Positions 8,967 through 17,559 of a DNA stretch of 64,000 nucleotides are shown here, piece after piece. Every line of letters begins with the position of its first letter. The first letter of the stretch is position 1. A program made the translations under genes and the position numbers. The stretch covers positions 2,243,001 to 2,307,000 of the forward strand of contig CP031740.1 in assembly GCA_022701275.1 (NCBI GenBank), given 5' to 3'. The stretch is from Microcoleus vaginatus PCC 9802 (lineage in GTDB: Bacteria; Cyanobacteriota; Cyanobacteriia; Cyanobacteriales; Microcoleaceae). The notes under the pieces are model-generated. The model did no database searches and was not told the DNA's origin. It was given only the letters and a program-made list of their open reading frames with translations.

Positions 8967-10301
8967 ATGCTGGATTTATTTAGCTCAGGGATGATGTCTC
9001 TGTGGCTGGACATGGCTGGGGTAGGCACTGCCGCGCCTAATGCTGCGTCAGTGCTGGCTTGGCGGGGAGGGATACCCGGGTTAGTGGTGGCCGAAGATTT
9101 GGCTTTTGGGAGAATAAATGTGGCAAATCCAGACTTGCCCGCAGAAGCGACGGTGCGAGAATATTTAAAAGAGTTAAAAGACAAGAACCTGATTGATGGG
9201 AATCAGGGAATTTGGGTGCAAGCGGGAATGGTGCCGCTGGTAAATCAGCAGGGGACAGTGCTGATGCCTGGGGCTTCTCTGACTAAGATTGCGACTTCTC
9301 TGGCGTCACTGGAGACTTGGGGCGCGGATTATCAGTTTGAAACGCGGTTCCGGGGAACGGGGCCGATTAGGAATGGTGTATTGCAGGGAGATTTGGTGGT
9401 CAGCGGCGGGGGCGATCCGCTGTTTGTGTGGGAGGAGGCGATCGCCGTTGGTAATGCTCTCAATCAAATGGGTATCGAACGTGTGGCGGGGAATTTGGTG
9501 GTGACAGGCAATTTCCGCATGAATTACCAGTCCGATCCTTTGGTGGCGGGGGACATACTGCGGCAAGCCCTCGACGGGAGCAGTTGGCCACAGGAGGTGG
9601 TGGCAATGTATTCTAAGATGGCTCCGGGAACTAGAAAGCCGCAAGTAACGGTTGCCGGCAGCGTCATTGCTGAGAAATTTGTGAGTTCGGGGCATTTGCT
9701 ACTGAAACGCCGATCGCTTCCTTTAGCCGAAATTCTCAAGCAGATGAACGTCCACAGCGATAATGAAATAGCTCAGATGCTGGCCGACGATTTGGGCGGG
9801 GCAAAAATAGTGCAGCAGCAAGCGACTTGGGCTGCGGGGGTGCCGGAGGAGGAACTTCAATTAGTTAACGGTTCGGGATTGGGAGTGGAAAATCAGATGT
9901 CTCCGAGGGCGGCTTGTGGGATGATGCAGGCGATCGGGCGTAACCTTCAGACGACTGGGCTAACAGTTGCTGACTTGTTTCCGGTGTCTGGGCGCGATAA
10001 AGGAACTTTGGAACACCGACACATTCCGCCATCGGCTGTGGTGAAAACTGGTACTTTAGACACGGTGATTGCTTTGGCTGGAGCCATACCCACGCGCGAT
10101 CGGGGTTTAGTTTGGTTTGCAATTATTAATCGCGGTACCGATTGGGACGCTTTGAGGGCGCAGCAGGATATATTTTTGCAAAAATTGGTGCAGCAGTGGG
10201 GAAGTGCATCGATTTTGCCACTAGCAATTACACCGCACATTGACGGCGCTAGACCTGCCTTGGGGGCAGCAAATCGTAGTGATATTTTGGTGGGAGGTTA
10301 A
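8967..10301 (+). CDS. dacB: D-alanyl-D-alanine carboxypeptidase/endopeptidase, PBP4 family (S13)
   Basis: A 444-residue S13 peptidase that trims or cleaves peptidoglycan cross-links. The three active-site motifs are present in order: SxxK in GASLTKIATSL, SxN in VHSDNEIAQML, and KTG in VVKTGTLDTV. The S-to-N spacing is shorter than in E. coli DacB, as often in cyanobacteria. The N-terminus is weakly hydrophobic with no clean signal cleavage site. GGAG 9-10 nt before the ATG fixes the start. It is transcribed divergently from plsX and followed by rpsP. Confidence 0.92.
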   Translation: MLDLFSSGMMSLWLDMAGVGTAAPNAASVLAWRGGIPGLVVAEDLAFGRINVANPDLPAEATVREYLKELKDKNLIDGNQGIWVQAGMVPLVNQQGTVLMPGASLTKIATSLASLETWGADYQFETRFRGTGPIRNGVLQGDLVVSGGGDPLFVWEEAIAVGNALNQMGIERVAGNLVVTGNFRMNYQSDPLVAGDILRQALDGSSWPQEVVAMYSKMAPGTRKPQVTVAGSVIAEKFVSSGHLLLKRRSLPLAEILKQMNVHSDNEIAQMLADDLGGAKIVQQQATWAAGVPEEELQLVNGSGLGVENQMSPRAACGMMQAIGRNLQTTGLTVADLFPVSGRDKGTLEHRHIPPSAVVKTGTLDTVIALAGAIPTRDRGLVWFAIINRGTDWDALRAQQDIFLQKLVQQWGSASILPLAITPHIDGARPALGAANRSDILVGG

Positions 10302-10382
10302 GAAATAGGGGTTGAGTTGGAGTTCGGGGAAGGAGCGCTGACAAAATAGCTTAGAATTGGAACAAGACTATTGTGCAAGAAG

Positions 10383-10667
10383 ATGATCAAACTGCGATTG
10401 AAGAGATACGGGAAAAAACGAGAGACAAGCTACCGGATTGTAGCGATGAACAGTTCTACTCGCCGCGACGGCCGTCCCCTAGAAGAGCTCGGCTATTACA
10501 ACCCCAGAAATAACGAAACCAGGCTGGATGTTCCAGCGATTGTCAAGCGCCTGCAAGAAGGCGCTCAGCCAACTGACACCGTGCGTGACATCCTGAGAAA
10601 AGCCCATGTATTTGAACAAGTCGGAGCCGGAGCCAACGTTGAATCCAGCACAGCAACAGTCAGCTAG
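10383..10667 (+). CDS. rpsP: 30S ribosomal protein S16
   Basis: A 94-residue S16 with the family opening [20 protein letters not shown] and the [19 protein letters not shown] block. The ATG at 10383 is chosen over one 12 nt upstream because S16 begins with MIKLRLKR. The 3' end overlaps the KH-domain gene in another frame, implying translational coupling. A structural protein of the small subunit. Confidence 0.97.
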   Translation: MIKLRLKRYGKKRETSYRIVAMNSSTRRDGRPLEELGYYNPRNNETRLDVPAIVKRLQEGAQPTDTVRDILRKAHVFEQVGAGANVESSTATVS

Positions 10668-11142
10668 TCCCAACTATGCTGGACTGGTTAAGTTTTTAAT
10701 TGGGCCTTTTTTAGAGACCCCAGGCTCTTTGCGGGTTGATTGCGAACTGCACCCGCGCCAATCGCGGGTCTGGGTTAGGCTTGCTTTTGAAGATCCCGAC
10801 AAAGGCCGGGTTTACGGTAGGGGCGGACGCAATATTCAGGCAATTAGAACTACGCTCGAAGCAGTGGCGCAGACGGCGGGTCAGTCCCTCTACTTAGATA
10901 TATACGATGGTGAAGCGGGCGAGCGTGGATCTGGCCCGCCCCGGGGCGATCGCGATCGCCCGGATCGCGACCGCCCGGATCGCGACCGCCCAGAGCGTGG
11001 GTCGCGGGAACCACGAGGCGACTTCCGACCCCGGACGCCTCCTCCGTCGCCGAGTCCCTTAGCTAGCAGAACTCCGAGAGAACAACCTCGCCGTACTAAC
11101 ACACCTACGTTTAGAACGAGCAGAAATACTCCCGGTTATTAA
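10606..11142 (+). CDS. khpA: KH-domain RNA-binding protein (KhpA/YlqC type) with Arg/Asp-rich tail
   Basis: Up to 178 residues. The KH-type domain (about residues 22-105) contains [16 protein letters not shown], the GxxG RNA-contact loop of KhpA/YlqC proteins. It is followed by a low-complexity tail with three tandem RDRPD-type units (10948-10992, 15 nt each) and a Pro/Arg-rich end. The tail is longer than in most KhpA proteins (about 75-100 residues in firmicutes). The ATG at 10606 overlaps rpsP by 62 bp; a TTG at 10639 with GGAGCC upstream is an alternative start. The operon order rpsP-KH-phoH is known in cyanobacteria. Confidence 0.88.
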   Translation: MYLNKSEPEPTLNPAQQQSASPNYAGLVKFLIGPFLETPGSLRVDCELHPRQSRVWVRLAFEDPDKGRVYGRGGRNIQAIRTTLEAVAQTAGQSLYLDIYDGEAGERGSGPPRGDRDRPDRDRPDRDRPERGSREPRGDFRPRTPPPSPSPLASRTPREQPRRTNTPTFRTSRNTPGY

Positions 11143-11281
11143 CTAACTGCATAGCCCAGAAAGAATTTTAGATTTTAGATGGCCTGTTGTAGACTTTGTA
11201 TTACAAGCCCTGTTTGGTTTGAAATTGCCGGTTTTGCGATCGGAAACAAATGTAAAATTGAAAATTTCAAATGTCAGTGGC

Positions 11282-11330
11282 ATCAGGTTAATCTAAAATC
11301 TAAAATTTCAAATCTAAAATCTAAAATTGC
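11282..11330. repeat. AAATCTA heptamer array
   Basis: Several imperfect copies of AAATCTA/AAAATCT, the same unit as at the window start and at 23483 and 24378. It lies in the 374-bp gap between the KH gene and phoH. Confidence 0.65.
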
Positions 11331-11349
11331 CTGACTTAATAGAAGGGAG

Positions 11350-11443
11350 ATTTGATTTGTGCCTCAAGCACCAAACTCATTTGGGAGCTAAATCTAAAAG
11401 ACGCCTTAGATACTAGGTTTTACCTAGTAACGGGCGTCTTTTT
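11350..11443 (+). ncRNA. Candidate small RNA or attenuator leader upstream of phoH
   Basis: A compact structured segment: small hairpin GTGC-ctcaa-GCAC (11359-11371), about 24 nt mostly unpaired, then a long hairpin with a 10-bp outer stem (AAAAGACGCC, 11396-11405, with GGCGTCTTTT, 11433-11442), an inner stem ACTAGG/CCTAGT and a U-run. This is a textbook intrinsic terminator placed 74 bp before the phoH start. It could be an independent sRNA or a transcription attenuator for phoH. It does not contain the Yfr1 core ACTCCTCACAC. No family recognised. Confidence 0.5.
11396..11443 (+). terminator. Intrinsic terminator between the KH gene and phoH
   Basis: The stem arms 11396-11405 and 11433-11442 are exact complements, with an inner 6-bp stem, followed by TTTTT. 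The sequence is direct evidence; whether it ends the rpsP-KH transcript or a leader of phoH cannot be decided from sequence. Confidence 0.8.
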
Positions 11444-11516
11444 GTTCGCAAATAGTGACTGGTTTAACGTTGATTTGTTAAGTTTTAATTGCTTATTTGG
11501 AGGAGCTTATGTTGGC

Positions 11517-12470
11517 ATGAATGAAAAACTAACCATAGAGTTACCGAGCGCTCAAAGCGCAATGTCGCTGGCCGGTAATCAAGAAGAAAACCTGAAAATG
11601 ATCTCTAAGCAAACCGGTGCTACCCTGGTAATGCGAGGGCAAGAACTGCTGATTTCCGGCACAAAAAGTCAAGTAGAATTGTGTCATAAATTAGTGCGAT
11701 CGCTCTCCGACTATTGGAAATCCGGCAAAAATATTACCGGAGTTGAAATCCAGACGGCGCGCCAAGCTTTGGATACCAACCGCCAAGGCGATTTACAAGA
11801 CTTGCAGCGAGACGTTCTCGCCAGAACCCGCCGCGGCGAAGAAATTAGAGCCAAAACCTTCAAGCAGCGGCAATACGTCCAAGCCGTACGCACACACGAC
11901 CTGACATTTTGCATTGGCCCCGCTGGTACCGGCAAAACATTTCTAGCTGCTATTTTCGCCGTGCAAGCGCTGTTGAGTAAGCAGTACGAACGGCTGATTT
12001 TAACAAGGCCAGCCGTGGAAGCTGGCGAAAAATTAGGGTTTTTGCCGGGAGATTTGCAGCAAAAAGTCGATCCATATTTGCGCCCGCTTTACGACGCCCT
12101 GCAAGAAATGATCGACCCTGAAAAAATGGCCGATTTAATGGAAAGAGGCTTGATCGAAGTAGCTCCTTTAGCTTATATGCGGGGACGCACTCTCAGCAAT
12201 GCTTTCGTAATTTTGGACGAAGCTCAAAATACGACGCCAGCTCAGATGAAAATGGTGCTGACTCGTCTGGGCTTTCGATCGAGAATGGTTGTAACGGGCG
12301 ATATCACTCAAACAGATTTGCCGCCCAACCAACAGTCGGGATTGTCAGTTGCCCAAAATATTCTGCGTAACGTTGAGGGCATTGCTTTCTGTGAATTTTC
12401 TCAGGCGGATGTGGTACGACATCCGCTAGTGCAGCGGATTGTCGCTGCTTACGAACTGCACGAAACATGA
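11517..12470 (+). CDS. phoH: PhoH family ATPase
   Basis: A 317-residue PhoH-like protein. An N-terminal KH-like region (about 1-95) is followed by a P-loop ATPase domain: Walker A GPAGTGKTFLA and Walker B FVILDEAQNTT, then TRLGFRSRMVVTGDITQ. PhoH proteins are ATP-dependent RNA-metabolism factors, often genetically tied to YbeY; the substrate is not known here. The frame is open to 11352, but GGAGGAG at 11498-11506 points to the ATG at 11517, which also puts the terminator in the leader, outside the gene. Confidence 0.93.
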   Translation: MNEKLTIELPSAQSAMSLAGNQEENLKMISKQTGATLVMRGQELLISGTKSQVELCHKLVRSLSDYWKSGKNITGVEIQTARQALDTNRQGDLQDLQRDVLARTRRGEEIRAKTFKQRQYVQAVRTHDLTFCIGPAGTGKTFLAAIFAVQALLSKQYERLILTRPAVEAGEKLGFLPGDLQQKVDPYLRPLYDALQEMIDPEKMADLMERGLIEVAPLAYMRGRTLSNAFVILDEAQNTTPAQMKMVLTRLGFRSRMVVTGDITQTDLPPNQQSGLSVAQNILRNVEGIAFCEFSQADVVRHPLVQRIVAAYELHET

Positions 12471-12490
12471 AGGAAGAAGGAAGGATGAAG

Positions 12491-12544
12491 GCTTTAGTTA
12501 TCTACGAGAGAAGGAAAGCTTTAGTTATCTAGGAGAGAAGGGAG
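12491..12544. repeat. Tandem duplication, 2 x 27 bp
   Basis: Units at 12491-12517 and 12518-12544, both GCTTTAGTTATCTA[C/G]GAGAG..., differing at a few bases. Located in the spacer after phoH within a purine-rich stretch. No coding role. Confidence 0.8.
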
Positions 12545-12650
12545 AAGGAAGAATTATCCTTTTTTCTCTACTTCCTTTTCCTAATTCCCAACTACCATTT
12601 TCTTCTTATCGATTTAATCCCAAATTCACAATCCACAATCCAAAATTGAT

Positions 12651-13058
12651 ATGACTGCGACTCTGAAAGAATTCTTGGAAGCTTGCGAACCATTGGGAAC
12701 GCTGCGTTTAATCGTGACTAGCAGCGCGGCTGTGCTGGAAGTGCGCGGTTCAATTCACAAGCTGTTTTATGCGGAGTTGCCGAAGGGTAAATATGCCAAT
12801 ATGCACGCCGATATATTTGAGTTTCACTTGAATATGGACAAAATCAAACAGGTGAAGTTTGAAACTGGCGAGGCGAAAAGAGGCAATTTTACTACTTATG
12901 CAATCCGTTTTCTGGACGAACAAAATGATGCTGCTTTGAGCGCGTTTTTGCAGTGGGGAAAGCCGGGGGAATACGAACCGGGACAGGTGGAAAACTGGCA
13001 CCAATTGAAGGAGAAATACGGAGATGTGTGGGAACCAGCACCTGTTGAGGCGCTTTAA
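12651..13058 (+). CDS. ChuX/HutX-like heme-type domain protein
   Basis: A 135-residue protein resembling the single-domain ChuX/HutX heme-utilisation fold found across cyanobacteria. Seen: SSAAVLEVRGSIHKLFY, then HADIFEFHLNMDKIKQVKF, matching the region of the family's F-x-L-x-x-D-x-I strand pair. Known HutX proteins bind and hand over heme; here neither heme transport genes nor heme oxygenase are nearby, so ligand and role are inference. It stands alone between phoH and a lumenal-type protein. Confidence 0.65.
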   Translation: MTATLKEFLEACEPLGTLRLIVTSSAAVLEVRGSIHKLFYAELPKGKYANMHADIFEFHLNMDKIKQVKFETGEAKRGNFTTYAIRFLDEQNDAALSAFLQWGKPGEYEPGQVENWHQLKEKYGDVWEPAPVEAL

Positions 13059-13088
13059 AACATAGGCTTTTCCACCTTTAAATTGCAT

Positions 13089-13198
13089 ACTGGGGGCGGG
13101 AGAGCCTGCCCAACCCCTACTCCCCACAAGCAGAACATTTATTTTTGTGCAACAGGCATCTTGCCTGTTTGTGAAAAGGGTAGAAAATATGATGTTTA
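13089..13198. repeat. Partial copy of the GGTGCAAGATG-type repeat element
   Basis: Contains GGGGGCGGGAGAGCCTGCCCAACCCC and TTTTTGTGCAACAGGCATCTTGCCTGTT, both shared with the better preserved copies at 37684-37815 and 49641-49775. The terminal repeats are degraded here. Next to it, 13228-13275 holds another common spacer motif (ACAGAGGACGCAAAGAACGC) that recurs at 31929. Confidence 0.6.
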
Positions 13199-13311
13199 AC
13201 TGATTTGTTGTCTAATTTTTGAATTAATGAACCACAGAGGACGCAAAGAACGCCCAGAAGAGAGAAAGAAGATAAAAAAATATAAGGTTAGTTGTTTGAA
13301 TGTAATGTGGT

Positions 13312-14091
13312 ATGAAGGGAATTTGGAGTTTTTGTCTGGTTTTGGCGGTACTGCTGTGGGGTGGCGTTGCCAGAGCGGGGGTTTTGGGCGATCGCATATC
13401 AAGTTTTCCCAATTGGGAAAGCAAGCCTCCTATCGCTGTAGCTAAGGGAGATTTGGTATATCCCGACTGGATGGCGGGGAATTGGAATGTTGCTAGCACT
13501 TTGGTAGACTTAGCCGCTCCTTTAGCGCCAAATATTGTCACGCCAGGGTTTGAAAGCAACCGCCAGTATTTGCAGCAGCCGGTATTATTTAAAGTGCGAT
13601 TTCAACCGGAAAAAAATATTGGTTTTATTTATAAAAATACATCTAAAAAAGCTACAAAGATTGTAGCCGATCGCACTTTTAACGGTTTGAACATTGCCAA
13701 GGCTTATTTAGGCGATGGTGGCGTACTTTCGGTGAAAGTCGATCCGACCAATCCCAACCGCCAAATTACTGTTTTGAAAGGGGAACGCCAACTGATTTCG
13801 ATTGTTACCAGTCGGGGAACTGAGACGCCGAATCCTCGCGAGTTTGTGTCTACAGAGATTTCTCAGCAGATTTTTCGGGGAGAGTCTGATATTTATTTAA
13901 ACGAGGTGGAAACTACAACGGCTTATCAAGTTGTTGAAGGCAGGAAAAATGGCGATTCTGCGAGTAAAAGAATTGAGGCGGATCAGGTGACAGCGATTTA
14001 TTTGTCGCCGCAAGACCCGGATTATTTTGCTGCTGGGGGGCATCCTGTGGCTTTGTATCGATATCGGTTGGAGTTATTGCCGGGAGAATAA
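13312..14091 (+). CDS. Conserved secreted/lumenal protein (DUF6816-like)
   Basis: 259 residues with a clear Sec signal peptide (hydrophobic core about 6-18, cleavage after VARA near residue 22). The mature part opens with DRISSFPNWESKPP and has the PDWMAGNWNV block shared by a cyanobacterial and chloroplast-lumen family that I recall as DUF6816. Rich in beta-strand. The function is unknown; location in the thylakoid lumen or periplasm is inferred from the signal. It is convergent with the Toprim-like gene, only 1 bp apart. Confidence 0.75.
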   Translation: MKGIWSFCLVLAVLLWGGVARAGVLGDRISSFPNWESKPPIAVAKGDLVYPDWMAGNWNVASTLVDLAAPLAPNIVTPGFESNRQYLQQPVLFKVRFQPEKNIGFIYKNTSKKATKIVADRTFNGLNIAKAYLGDGGVLSVKVDPTNPNRQITVLKGERQLISIVTSRGTETPNPREFVSTEISQQIFRGESDIYLNEVETTTAYQVVEGRKNGDSASKRIEADQVTAIYLSPQDPDYFAAGGHPVALYRYRLELLPGE

Positions 14092-14092
14092 G

Positions 14093-14812
14093 CTAACAAT
14101 AACGACAAAAATTATTGAGATAGTTATAGAGTTCGCGAAATAACGGACATTTTTTTTGAACTTCATTGGGATCAATTTCTCTCAAGAGCAAAGGAGTATG
14201 TAATCCTTTAGAAAAGCGTGCTTTATCGCGATCGACTTCATCTTGAACACTTGACTCAATTAAAGCGTCTGATAGTTTTTCGAGACAGCAATCTCTTTGA
14301 GAATCATATTCACTAAATGATTCGGGATTCTCAAAAGAAACTTTTTTTTCTGTACTCAGCCACCAACACATACGTTTATGTCTGGCTCTAAAATCTGAAT
14401 GTTTAGCTATTGAATTATTCCAATCAGCAATAATCCAAGCTTCGATTTCCGGCGCGGCAAACCCAACAAATTTTTCGATGGCAGCACATTGTGGTATTTT
14501 TGATATCTCTGACAATATTTTTAATTTTTGTGTCTCAGAATCGCGACAATCCAAATCGTCAAAAACTAAAATTAGGTCGCATTTATTTGGTTCTGCTTTT
14601 AAGGCGCCCGGCAATTCTTGCTTGATTTGGTCGATTAAGCTTTTACCTGTTCTTCCATAACTACTTGCTTTATTAGGTTTAGGGCCAGGTTTGTCACGAA
14701 CTGGTGTTTTTCGTTCAAATTTACACCCAGGAAAAGTTTTGTCTAAAAAAGGAAATAATCCTCTAACCTCAGCTTCACCGCCTCCAGAGTAAACCCACAC
14801 TACCACGGCCAT
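14093..14812 (-). CDS. DUF4276-like Toprim-type protein, partner of the adjacent ATPase
   Basis: About 239 residues. Acidic residues are in a Toprim-like order: Glu in YSGGGEAEVRG near the N-terminus, the DxD pair in LVFDDLDCRD, and APEIEAWIIADW, which matches the EAW signature of DUF4276. The start is uncertain: GGAGG lies directly before the ATG at 14812 but 6 nt before a GTG at 14806, so GTG may be used. It overlaps the ATPase stop by 7-13 nt, implying coupled translation. ATPase-plus-Toprim pairs are known from OLD, PARIS and AbiL-type defence; that role here is inference. Confidence 0.7.
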   Translation of the reverse strand: MAVVVWVYSGGGEAEVRGLFPFLDKTFPGCKFERKTPVRDKPGPKPNKASSYGRTGKSLIDQIKQELPGALKAEPNKCDLILVFDDLDCRDSETQKLKILSEISKIPQCAAIEKFVGFAAPEIEAWIIADWNNSIAKHSDFRARHKRMCWWLSTEKKVSFENPESFSEYDSQRDCCLEKLSDALIESSVQDEVDRDKARFSKGLHTPLLLREIDPNEVQKKCPLFRELYNYLNNFCRYC

Positions 14813-16101
14813 CCTCCAATACTTGGATCGCCAACACGGTATAAGTCGCCTAATTGCCATCCCTCTTCAAGTTTTTGCTCCAGCATTTCTTTTGAAAGAG
14901 ATTTGACTGAGAAATGCGTTCTATTTTCGGAATAAAAACAAAGAACATTCTCTACACAATCAGTAAAGTGATCTAAAAGGTCGGGACTATGTGTGGTAAT
15001 AATTATCTGAGTTTTTGTCGCAGCTTTTTTAATCCAGTCAGCTAAAATTGGCATCCAGGATACGTGCAATCCTAATTCCGGTTCATCAATAACTATCAAA
15101 GAAGGAGGAAGTGGAGAATGTAAAATAGTTGCCCAACAAAGCATCCTCACAGTTCCATCTGACATTTCATTAAGGTAAAATCCATCTTTGATACCTTCAA
15201 AATACCATTCTACAGTAAGAGATAGGCGACCAGAACGTACAGGTTTAAGGCGACGAGTTTTGGGTAATATCGACTTCATCGCTTCGTTAAGGCTATCTTC
15301 AAAATCGATATTTTGGCTTAAATTCTCCAAAACTAACGGCAGATTATCTCCCGATGCAGATAGGTAAATATCACTTCCACCTATTTTAGGCTCGACGGTT
15401 CTAATTAAATTCAAATTCATGTTATTGGCATTATAAAATTGCCATTTTGAAATAAATTCAATTAATTCTCTTCTAATTTTGTAAACAGGTGTAGTTTCTG
15501 GGGGCGATTGACTATTTTCAAGCAGTGTCGGAATTGTCAACAAACCAAAAGAATTTGTAGGAATGTTATCTAAAGGTTCAAAATGAGTTGACTCTTGGCC
15601 CACAGAGTTGTAAACCGATAAAACTCCTTGCCCTAATTCTCTGTTATGGAATTTATAGTAATAGAAAGGTTGCCTGCTGGAAGTTTCCTGCAAATCTTCT
15701 CCACCATATAGATATTCTTCAGAGATGCTCGCTCTTACTTTTTGTCGATCGGTATAAAGTTTGAAATCCAGAATTGCGCTGTCTTTTTGAAGATTACCAG
15801 TTTGGTTAATTTGCGAAAAACAGCAAGCTATACTGACCTTTGCCGGACTTTCAACATTGACATCTAAGATTTTATCACCGCCAAATTTAGAAACAGCATC
15901 CTCAAAACTACTCACGCCGCGATTTTCGTCGGGAATAGCTATTAGGCAATCTTTTAAAAATTTTAAACAACTGATGAAATTGCTTTTGCCTGAACCGTTT
16001 GAGCCGATAAATATATTAAGGCTGTTTAAATTTACAGATGGAGCTAAGTGTAGATTTTTATAATTCTTGGTTGTCAAAAATCGAATAATTGGTTGATTCA
16101 T
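14800..16101 (-). CDS. AAA-type (OLD/RecF-like ABC) ATPase, putative defence ATPase
   Basis: A 433-residue P-loop ATPase of the AAA_21/RloC-OLD class. Walker A GSNGSGKSNFIS is near residue 33; ABC-like signature segment LNEMSDGTVRMLCW; Walker B with conserved glutamate SLIVIDEPELGLHVSW; switch His in IIITTHSPDLLDHF. The region between Walker A and the signature (about 60-300) is family-variable. The C-terminus overlaps the DUF4276-like gene. It looks like the sensor/motor half of a two-component nuclease module. No toxin-antitoxin or transposase is adjacent. Confidence 0.85.
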   Translation of the reverse strand: MNQPIIRFLTTKNYKNLHLAPSVNLNSLNIFIGSNGSGKSNFISCLKFLKDCLIAIPDENRGVSSFEDAVSKFGGDKILDVNVESPAKVSIACCFSQINQTGNLQKDSAILDFKLYTDRQKVRASISEEYLYGGEDLQETSSRQPFYYYKFHNRELGQGVLSVYNSVGQESTHFEPLDNIPTNSFGLLTIPTLLENSQSPPETTPVYKIRRELIEFISKWQFYNANNMNLNLIRTVEPKIGGSDIYLSASGDNLPLVLENLSQNIDFEDSLNEAMKSILPKTRRLKPVRSGRLSLTVEWYFEGIKDGFYLNEMSDGTVRMLCWATILHSPLPPSLIVIDEPELGLHVSWMPILADWIKKAATKTQIIITTHSPDLLDHFTDCVENVLCFYSENRTHFSVKSLSKEMLEQKLEEGWQLGDLYRVGDPSIGGWPW

Positions 16102-16129
16102 ACGAGCACTAGGGTTATACTTCAGAAAG

Positions 16130-16155
16130 TTAGGGCAGGCAAGATGCCTACCCTA
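16130..16155. repeat. Short fragment of the GGGCGGGCAAGATGCC repeat
   Basis: TTAGGGCAGGCAAGATGCCTACCCTAA is itself an imperfect palindrome and matches the internal part of the elements at 49641-49775 and 27243-27377. No terminal repeats are preserved. Confidence 0.5.
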
Positions 16156-16185
16156 AAAAGGTAAAAAAATATTTTTTTACCTTTT
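16156..16185 (-). terminator. Perfect 30-bp palindrome, probable fabF terminator
   Basis: AAAAGGTAAAAAAATA and its exact complement form a 30-bp uninterrupted palindrome 24 bp after the fabF stop. It gives a T-rich arm on either strand. The low G+C stem makes strength uncertain. Confidence 0.55.
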
Positions 16186-16208
16186 AACTCTCGATTTTGG
16201 ATTAGCCG

Positions 16209-17462
16209 TTACTGAACAAACTTCTTGAATGCCAGTGTCACGTTGTGACCGCCAAATCCAAAGGAATTCGACAGCGCCACATCAACTTTTAGATCGCGGC
16301 TTGTATGAGGAACATAATCCAAATCGCACTCAGGATCGGGATTTTCCAGATTAATTGTCGGCGGGATTTTGTCATTGGCGATCGACATTACCGTCGCCAC
16401 CGCCTCAATTCCCCCAGAACCGCCCAAAAGATGGCCGGTCATCGACTTGGTAGAACTAATTGCTATTTTGTAAGCATGGTCTCCCAAAGCCTTTTTAATC
16501 GCTTTCGTTTCCGTAGAATCGTTGGGAAGCGTGCTCGTGCCGTGAGCGTTGATATAGCTCACTTGATCCGGCGTCAAACCCGCATCCTTGAGCGCTAAAG
16601 CCATCGCCCGCGAGGCACCTTCCCCCCCCGGTACCGGAGAAGTCATGTGATACGCATCGCAAGTTGAACCGTAGCCGACGATTTCTGCGTAAATCTTCGC
16701 GCCACGCGCCAGAGCGTGTTCCATTTCTTCTAGAATCAGAACGCCAGCACCTTCGCCGACGACAAAACCATCACGATCACGATCGAACGGACGAGAAGCA
16801 TGAGTCGGGTCATCGTTGCGAGTCGAAAGCGCCCTCGCCGCAGCAAAACCCGCCACGCACAAAGGTGTCACCGCAGCTTCCGTACCGCCGCAAATCATGG
16901 CTTGCGCGTAACCCCCCTGAACTAAGCGAAACGCATCGCCCACCGCATTTGACCCGGCAGCGCAGGCCGTCACCGTACAAGAGTTTGGCCCCTTAGCACC
17001 CGTGTGAATCGCCGTCAGCCCCGCGGCCATATTCGCAATCATCATGGGAATCATAAACGGGCTGCATCGATCGGGGCCGCGAGTTAGATAGATCTCTTGC
17101 TGCTCTTCCAAAACCTTCAGGCCACCAATGCCAGTGCCAAGAATGACACCCACCTGTTCTGCGTTCAGGTCGTTAATCTCAAACTTCGCATCAGCAATCG
17201 CTTGTTTGCTCGCTGACACCCCAAATTGAGCAAAGCGATCCATGCGCTTTGCTTCCTTGCGCTCTAAATAGTCGTGTGGGTCGAAACCCTTCACCTCTGC
17301 GGCAAAGCGGCAGTCGTGCCGCGACGGGTCGAATAAGGTGATCGGGCCTATACCATTCTTCCCGGCAAGCAACCCGTCCCAATATTCGGACAAGGTATTG
17401 CCGATCGGTGTAATCGCGCCGAGACCCGTGATAACAACGCGCTTACGCTCTAAATTTGTCAT
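16209..17462 (-). CDS. fabF: Beta-ketoacyl-ACP synthase II
   Basis: A 417-residue KAS II that elongates acyl-ACP with malonyl-ACP. Catalytic Cys in TVTACAAGSNAVG, His in INAHGTSTLPND, and second His in KSMTGHLLGGSGG are all present. Full length, no gaps. It lies 97 bp downstream of acpP on the same strand, the usual acpP-fabF pair. Confidence 0.97.
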   Translation of the reverse strand: MTNLERKRVVITGLGAITPIGNTLSEYWDGLLAGKNGIGPITLFDPSRHDCRFAAEVKGFDPHDYLERKEAKRMDRFAQFGVSASKQAIADAKFEINDLNAEQVGVILGTGIGGLKVLEEQQEIYLTRGPDRCSPFMIPMMIANMAAGLTAIHTGAKGPNSCTVTACAAGSNAVGDAFRLVQGGYAQAMICGGTEAAVTPLCVAGFAAARALSTRNDDPTHASRPFDRDRDGFVVGEGAGVLILEEMEHALARGAKIYAEIVGYGSTCDAYHMTSPVPGGEGASRAMALALKDAGLTPDQVSYINAHGTSTLPNDSTETKAIKKALGDHAYKIAISSTKSMTGHLLGGSGGIEAVATVMSIANDKIPPTINLENPDPECDLDYVPHTSRDLKVDVALSNSFGFGGHNVTLAFKKFVQ

Positions 17463-17559
17463 GATTTCAGTTTCAAAAAATTAAACACCCAGAACGCAGA
17501 ACAAAAGAGGAGTTTCCAGTTTTCTAACTTCTCTCCTCTTAGGGGAAAAGACAGGTATT

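Noticed and set aside
11350-11443. Yfr1 sRNA upstream of phoH
   Set aside because: The conserved unpaired core ACTCCTCACAC of Yfr1 is absent, although the two-hairpin layout is similar.
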